Shown here in pieces: positions 58,431 through 64,000 of a stretch of DNA of 64,000 nt. Source of the stretch: Lyophyllum atratum (Eukaryota; Basidiomycota; Agaricomycetes; Agaricales; Lyophyllaceae). Where the stretch lies: assembly GCA_014905825.1 (NCBI GenBank), contig JACGCN010000021.1, positions 186,001 through 250,000 on the forward strand. The letters run 5' to 3'. The notes below the pieces were generated by a model. That model made no database searches. It was not told the DNA's origin and was given only the letters and a program-made list of their open reading frames with translations. A program made the position numbers and the translations under genes. Every line of letters begins with the position of its first letter. Position 1 is the first letter of the stretch.

Positions 58431-59772
58431 TGAGAGCGGCGAGAGAAGGGTATGGGTAGGATAGGAAGAGATGGCGCCTTGTAGTTGTGGAAGAAGCATC
58501 AACAAATCAACTGTGACGCGACGTGCCGGAGCCTCTTTAGGGCAGGCCAAGACGCGTAGATAAGTCACGTTGTGATTCTGTCGTGGTCAACAAGGGTCAA
58601 CAACCTCCGACTCCTTTACTCGAACTGGTGGCAAGTATTCCCAATTTCGACGACATCCCTGCTTCTTAGGTCCGCCTTCTAAGTGTATAAAAATGGCGTT
58701 CAGTGAACTGAAAGAAAAGGATTGGTTTCTCCGCGAACGGAGTGGAGAGAATTTACTACGAGCATGCTCATGGCCGGGGCGAGGCGCCAGACCAGCAGGA
58801 TACATATTGATGTACTTGCTTGGCAAGCTTTGATGCGATATCTGTCGACGTGAGTGAATAGGTTTGCCTTGAATGACGTTCTCTTGTCGGACAAGCCAAT
58901 GTCATAGTCGTGCCAATGATAACCCTTGACTCAGTAGCGTCGAACTCGAGTGTGAAACGACGGTCAAAGCCTGTTCGCGTGCTCTTTACGAGTTTCGTTC
59001 GAAGCTTGCATGCTGTTCCCTAGACCACTACGTTTACGTTCAAATTCAAGGTGAGCTTACCACGCCGCCACCAGAGTCCAGACATAATTACTGTTAGGCT
59101 GGATATTCCTATCCGTTTGAAGACCTCAGCCTATCTCCATTGCATTCCCGTAAGATATACCAGCGTCGATACTCGTGACTAAAGCATTTATCTGCTACGA
59201 GCCAAACTCTGTCAACGCTGTTTTGCACGCAGGCGGCAGATGGGGACATATCATGATTGTAGCTCTTCTATGTTTGATTGTACATCGGACCAACATCGGA
59301 CCCCACAAGAAGCTTGCTCTAACAACATCGCAGAACACATCCATACATAACCCACGTCAGGAATTTACCCGTAGTCTTCAAGAGTATAGGGTCCTCATGG
59401 TGTCAGCGTGCTGTAATATTTGGACATACATGCCGAATTGTTCCAACTTCTTTGACACTCTCAATAGCGCCGGGGTTCCCGAGCGGGCCTACAAAGTGAC
59501 AAGTCTCTTGACAGGCCATACCCCTGCCAGAACATTTATGACCACCGGACCCCAAGAAGCGCCTTATAGCATCCGGCCCTCTCAGATGGAGGTGTTTTTG
59601 CCACTGGTTCGTGCCCAATGCGCATCATTTGATCCCCTGCACTCAAATTTCCGTATTGCACGGATGGAAGACCGCAGATCGCCTCTGTCAAATGACAATT
59701 TGCGCCAGTGAAGTCCGTACAATGAGGTTTCTCACTATTGACTTGAGATACAGGCCGTTGGTTACTGATAGT
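58431..59772. other. Intergenic
   Basis: 1.3 kb between the hypothetical gene and the first CoA-ligase gene. Apart from a doubtful + strand ORF at 59175 nothing is supported. Confidence 0.45.
59175..59711 (+). CDS. Doubtful ORF
   Basis: 178 codons on the + strand, opposite to the neighbouring ligase genes. The first codon at 59175 may not be ATG. Contains a weak hydrophobic stretch (HIMIVALLCLIVH). No family recognised. Likely chance. Confidence 0.15.
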   Translation: MTKAFICYEPNSVNAVLHAGGRWGHIMIVALLCLIVHRTNIGPHKKLALTTSQNTSIHNPRQEFTRSLQEYRVLMVSACCNIWTYMPNCSNFFDTLNSAGVPERAYKVTSLLTGHTPARTFMTTGPQEAPYSIRPSQMEVFLPLVRAQCASFDPLHSNFRIARMEDRRSPLSNDNLRQ

Positions 59773-62683
59773 TTACAGTTTGGGTCGAGTTTTTCTGAGC
59801 ATCTTCGCCTCCTCACGAAGAACCCGCCGCAAGAGCTTCCCGCTCGGGGAAATAGGGATGACAGGGATAAACTCCACGCCGCCTGCGAGATGCTTGTAAC
59901 CGACTTTGTTAGCTGCGACGTGCTGGAGAATTGTCAGCTCGACCGTGGGCGGATATAATGATTACGACAGACCTGGATAATAGACGCTTTGATTTGCCCG
60001 GCGGCAGTTTGATCCTCGCTCACGCGGCGGTTAGCATCGGCGGTCAAGACAACGAAGGCCAGAGGGACCTCTCCACCTGCACACAGGATCAATTAGCGAC
60101 AAGAATTGGTTCTGAAGGATGTCCACGAACTGTAATCATCCGGAATGCCGACAACGCAAGCCGAGGAAACGCTCTCGTGATCCAAGATACACCCCTCAAG
60201 CTCTGCGGGAGCCACTTGAAAGCCTTTGACCTGATTTTACGGGTCCAGACTTGTTAATTCCGGTATCAACTTCTTGATTGTCTGATTCCTACCTTCATGA
60301 TTTCCTGGAAGACCCCGGTATCAGCCCGTCAGCAAATGAATATGTTGTGGAGCAATGACCTTCAGTCGATCAAGAATCCAGATCTCCCCCTTCCTGTCGA
60401 TCTTGGCTTCGTCGCCGGTTCTTACCCATCTGAAAGGAAGTCCGGACGTCAACTCGGAGAGGCCGCAAATCAGGCAGATATACATACCCGTCAAGAAATG
60501 TCTCTTTCGTACTGCACCGCGCGAAAAGAAATGAGATAAGAATTCTTCGACCAGGATTTACGACATACGCTTCTGCGTTGTTCGCATAACCAAGTGCCAC
60601 AGAAGGTGTCTTGATATAGAGTTCACCAGCTTCATCATACCCAGCTAGCGACCCATCCGATTTGATGATCCGACTAACAGTTTCAGGAAGGAGCTGCCCG
60701 GCACCTAGGTAGGGGGTTCATCTCACGTCATGACGCAGAGGAATAAGAGCACGATTACTGCCTGAGGTTCCCCGCTTCTGGTCGATTGGCCACATGGTGG
60801 TCGCTGTGCAAGTCTCGGTCATCCCTAGTTGATTACGGAGTTAGAGCCCTCCCGTAATCATGCAGACTGACACCGTACCATAGGCCTGGCCGATGTGCGC
60901 ATCAGGGAGAAGCTCGAAGAGCTGCTGATTAACCTCATAGGAGAGGGGAGCAGCACCGCACATGATCATTCGAATGTATCGCCGCAAATCGTAGTTCTTT
61001 ACAGCGGGGTGCTCGAAGCATCTTAGACAAAGCTGCACGTTTCTGAGCGACAATTACGTACCTTACACAGAAGGATTACTTGTGGGGGTACAAGCCTTGG
61101 AATTTACAATCAGATCTGGAAGGGCGTGGAAGCTGCGCTGGGAGTCTGGGACACAACGTACAGGAGATGCGAGATGCGATGCCTTACGATGCTATTGAGC
61201 ATTTCGACAAAATTGAATTTGGGGACAACGACTAAAGCCATCTGTAGCAAATTATTTCAGCGCTGCTTATCATAGCTTACTTATCGGCACATATAATTCC
61301 ACTCACCGCGCTAAACAAGATATAATGGAGCTGTTAGGTGAGCGAGTATAGCGCAATCAGAGATAAAGTCCAATCGATCACCACCAGCGGGCATGCGCCA
61401 CGCACATTGATAACAAGACCGTAGATATCTACAGTCTGCTCGTAAGATCGTAAAGCCATGATCGATAGATAGAAAACGTACGGTAAAACGGTAGGACTGG
61501 TGTAACACGAATGTCAGTAACGACGACTCGATACTAGCTAAAACGCGGCATATTCAAGGTGTACCCACCTCCAATGGCGACATCGCCAGGCCTGTATCGC
61601 TGGTCATCATAATCACAGTAATTCTTATTGACATTGTTATGAGCAGCAATCTGAATGACATTAGCTATCAGCGCATAATGGGCGATGGCGACAGCCTGGA
61701 TGGATGGATCCGCTATCAGTGTGTTACGTGGAGGATGATGCCAAATTTACCTTGGGCTTCCCAGTGGTGCCTGATGAGAAACTCAAGAATGCCAGTTTTG
61801 TCTTTGCCTCGCCTGGGTTCAGCCTCCTTTCGACGAAGGCCTTATCGCTTGGTACATTATGTCCTTTTTGAATCAGAGTTTCAACGCTCAGATGATGTCC
61901 CGATGAGCTGGCTCCAGTAGTATTGAATAGAATGATCCTCTCAGAGGAAAAATTTGCTTCGCGGGCGGCAGAGAGGGCAGTTTCCAAAGAGTCCGGGTGA
62001 ACGATCATGAGCTTGGCTTTGGTTTGCTCCAACTGGTATAAGAGTTCATTATTGGAGAAGTCGGGATTCGCGCCCCTGTGTATGGAAAAGCCATCCGTGA
62101 GTTCGTGAACTGGATGGCAATGAGATGCATGTTTAGACGAACGATATCACCCCTCCAAGCTGATGGACGGCCCAAATGGCGACTGGATAGTCTGCAGATA
62201 CGCAGTGTTCAGCAGCGCCGAAGCTTGTACAGACCCAACGACAAGAGACTCTCACCAACGTGATTCCGGCTGAAGATGAGCACTTCATGCCCTGCTCAGC
62301 CTTGCCTCAACATGCTTGATGCGGGGCTTGACCTACCAACTTCATCCTCGGCTGCTCGAAAAGATGTGCGTAAGGATTACTAGACGCTGTTGCAGACGGA
62401 ATGAGGCATTACCGATCCCGAAATTGGATCTCAAACCGTTGGCGAGTCCAAACGTACGTTGACGGAGCTAAAAACCACTAGTGTTTGAGAAGGTTGGCGG
62501 ACCAAGTTGTGGGAAACTGACTTCAGCTTCCCCTACAGCTCGTCCGGTCTCATCCTCAATAAGCCATGGTATCTTCGAGCCCCTGGTTGGCCGACATTCG
62601 TGCACGCAATCGAATATGAATTGCGGTATAGTAAGGTGATCCGGGATGTTTGGGAGCGGCGCGGATGGCGAATACACATCCAT
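59773..62683 (-). CDS. 4-coumarate-CoA ligase-like acyl-CoA synthetase (copy 1)
   Basis: Adenylate-forming enzyme activating a carboxylic acid to its CoA thioester via acyl-AMP. 580 residues, 21 exons: complement(59773..59922, 59973..60076, 60131..60230, 60293..60304, 60360..60429, 60488..60511, 60569..60704, 60759..60824, 60879..61011, 61062..61095, 61162..61241, 61307..61330, 61406..61428, 61482..61496, 61569..61695, 61751..62075, 62143..62191, 62256..62291, 62337..62354, 62413..62467, 62522..62683). P-loop SFSSGTTGKPK (205-215), YGMTET (360-365), TGDE (440-443), catalytic Lys560 in SPSGKLLRR. Ends -RPKL, a PTS1-like tail, so possibly peroxisomal. Substrate unknown. Five exons are 12-24 nt. 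Confidence 0.88.
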
Positions 62684-63178
62684 CCTAGTAAGAGGAAGGC
62701 CTGGGGGGTAGACCCGGGGAGCCTGGTTGGTGTTGAAACTGTGTATTGGGATACTTCCATCGGACCGTGATGCCAAAGCTATGGTCAGGTGTGCACAACG
62801 TGCCTAGATCCTAAGCGAACGGCGCGATTTTACTATATCAGGTAAGTATGTACGCGATCAATTCGCATCACCTTGACGATTGAACGAGGGAGAACACATT
62901 TACCATAAGCTTAAACGCAGCAGAATTAAGAGATTCAATCTTATCTTCCACGCAAAACAACGCACTCAGAATCCGAAGTGAGGTCTACGATGGGCAGGTT
63001 GGGATGACTAGCAAGCCAAATTTCAAGGTTGGTTCTCTTCAAGCCTTGGTCCGAAGAAGTTGATGGTCGGTGACTCGGTGGTGATATCAAAAATCAATAC
63101 AGGTGACAGCAGTTTCTCAGAGAAAAACAATAAACGCATGCAAAGGTATAGAAATCGCACGCTGGCATAAACCCTGGC
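62684..63178. other. Spacer between tandem CoA-ligase genes
   Basis: 495 bp. Presumed promoter of copy 1 and 3' flank of copy 2. No other gene. Confidence 0.5.
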
Positions 63179-64000
63179 TCATAGTCTGGCCCGACATCTT
63201 CCTTGACTTGTTGCAAGAAGCTCTTTCGCTCTGTCACGCAGCAGGCGACGAAGTAATTTGCCGCTACCATTTTTCTGTCAAGAGGTCAATCCTTTGTCAA
63301 GTGATGACGGTAGCGGCAATAATTACAGGTATTTGTTTAATGACTTGGACCCCTCCTTTGAGTTGCTTGTAGCTGATTTTCCGATCTGCAACGTGCTACA
63401 GATCCGGTTACACGTTGACTTCTGCAAGACTATAAGAACTGGTGCAACTGACCTTCATGATGCTACACTTGATCTCGTAGTCAGCCTCAGGACTAGAGGT
63501 AGCTCGATGTTGTGCATCGGGAGTCAGAACCACATAAGCTAGCGGCAGCTCCCCGTTGTACGCGTCAGGCACACCTACTACACAACAGTCTAAGACATCG
63601 GGATGGGACAGAAGACAACCTTCCAACTCCGCCGGCGCAACCGGGAATCCCTTGACTTTCATAAGTTCCTACGTGCATATTTTAGCATTGAGCGAGGACA
63701 CTCCGAGACGATAGTTTACCTTGAGCCGGTCGATAACGAAAATTTCGTTAGCCTCGGAAATTGACACTTGGTCGCCAGTGTGAATCCATCTTTTCGAACA
63801 TCAATGGCGCTAGTATACTCGTCTATTGAAGACTTGCCCGTCAATAAAAGTGTCATTTGCCCTGTTAAGAGTGATCAGAAACAGGAAAATCGAGGCAAAA
63901 TCCACGTACGCCTCGTCATTGTTCAAATAACCAAGGGCCGCAGCAGGTCCTTTGACGACTAGCTCTCCCTGTTCACCATGCTTAGCCAAGGAACCATCCG
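63179..64000 (-). CDS. 4-coumarate-CoA ligase-like acyl-CoA synthetase (copy 2, C-terminal part)
   Basis: Cut by the right edge. Visible exons complement(63179..63274, 63327..63395, 63453..63668, 63720..63789, 63838..63861, 63910..>64000). Contains ALGYLNNDEA, WIHTGDQ, VIDRLKELMKVKGFPVAPAELEGCL, CCVVGVPDAYNGELPLAYVVL and catalytic Lys in PKNGSGKLLRR. The last residues -RARL fit a PTS1 tripeptide (ARL). Exons of 24 and 70 nt match copy 1 exactly. The 216-nt exon equals copy 1 exons 12+100+104 joined. The intron 63790..63837 has a GC donor (GG|GCAAGT) where copy 1 has GG|GTATGT. Confidence 0.88.

Noticed and set aside
59773..64000. NRPS-like reductase or one very large adenylation enzyme
   Set aside because: Each unit has its own start or stop, catalytic Lys and C-terminus, with no carrier or reductase domain; they are two separate ligases.

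Overview
The window is nuclear DNA of a filamentous basidiomycete, almost certainly an Agaricomycete. Genes are split by many 45-65 nt introns, including several micro-exons. The content is fungal: chitin synthase, GPI transamidase subunit, NACHT-WD40 STAND protein, and families of F-box-like proteins. There are no bacterial operons, CRISPR arrays, rRNA genes or recognisable intact transposons. I assembled exons by hand. Phase sums close to an open frame for every multi-exon model with a start and a stop in the window.

Layout. 0-9 kb: 5' part of an EB1/Mal3 microtubule plus-end protein (-), an F-box-like gene (+), a chitin synthase with 18 exons (+), and an F-box gene (-). 9-16.3 kb: serine carboxypeptidase (-), secreted-looking FAD oxidase with an ALO domain (+), AP-2 sigma adaptin (+). 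16.3-22.8 kb: a gene-poor stretch with one doubtful ORF, a second copy of each F-box-like family (both +), and a small CsbD/HMP1-like stress protein whose promoter has a TATA box and a CRE palindrome. 23-28 kb: a TPP enzyme (-) divergent from a dienelactone hydrolase (+). 28-39 kb is mostly housekeeping: AFG2/DRG1 ATPase (-) divergent from GPI16/PIG-T (+), ATP synthase subunit f (+), RCE1 CAAX protease (-). 39-47.5 kb: beta-mannosidase (+) bracketed by two inverted copies of an unrecognised small Cys protein, then another F-box-like gene and a signal-anchor protein. 47.7-52.8 kb: a 1546-residue NLR-type protein with 15 near-identical WD40 repeats (-). 53-58.4 kb: a PPPDE-thioredoxin-PUL fusion (-), a decayed tandem duplication, and an unknown basic-N-terminus protein (-). 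59.7-64 kb: two tandem 4-coumarate-CoA-ligase-like genes (-), the second cut by the right edge.

How they may work together. Most are independent cellular genes: cell wall (chitin synthase), endocytosis (AP-2), microtubules (EB1), ribosome biogenesis (AFG2), GPI anchoring, prenylated-protein processing, respiration. Carboxypeptidase, FAD oxidase, beta-mannosidase, hydrolase, TPP enzyme and CoA ligases suit a plant-matter-degrading or secondary-metabolism lifestyle, but are not tightly clustered. The most unusual items are a one-nucleotide exon in the chitin synthase, the NLR with a homogenised WD40 array, the paired unknown Cys proteins, GC-AG introns in three genes, and exact intron loss between the CoA-ligase paralogues.
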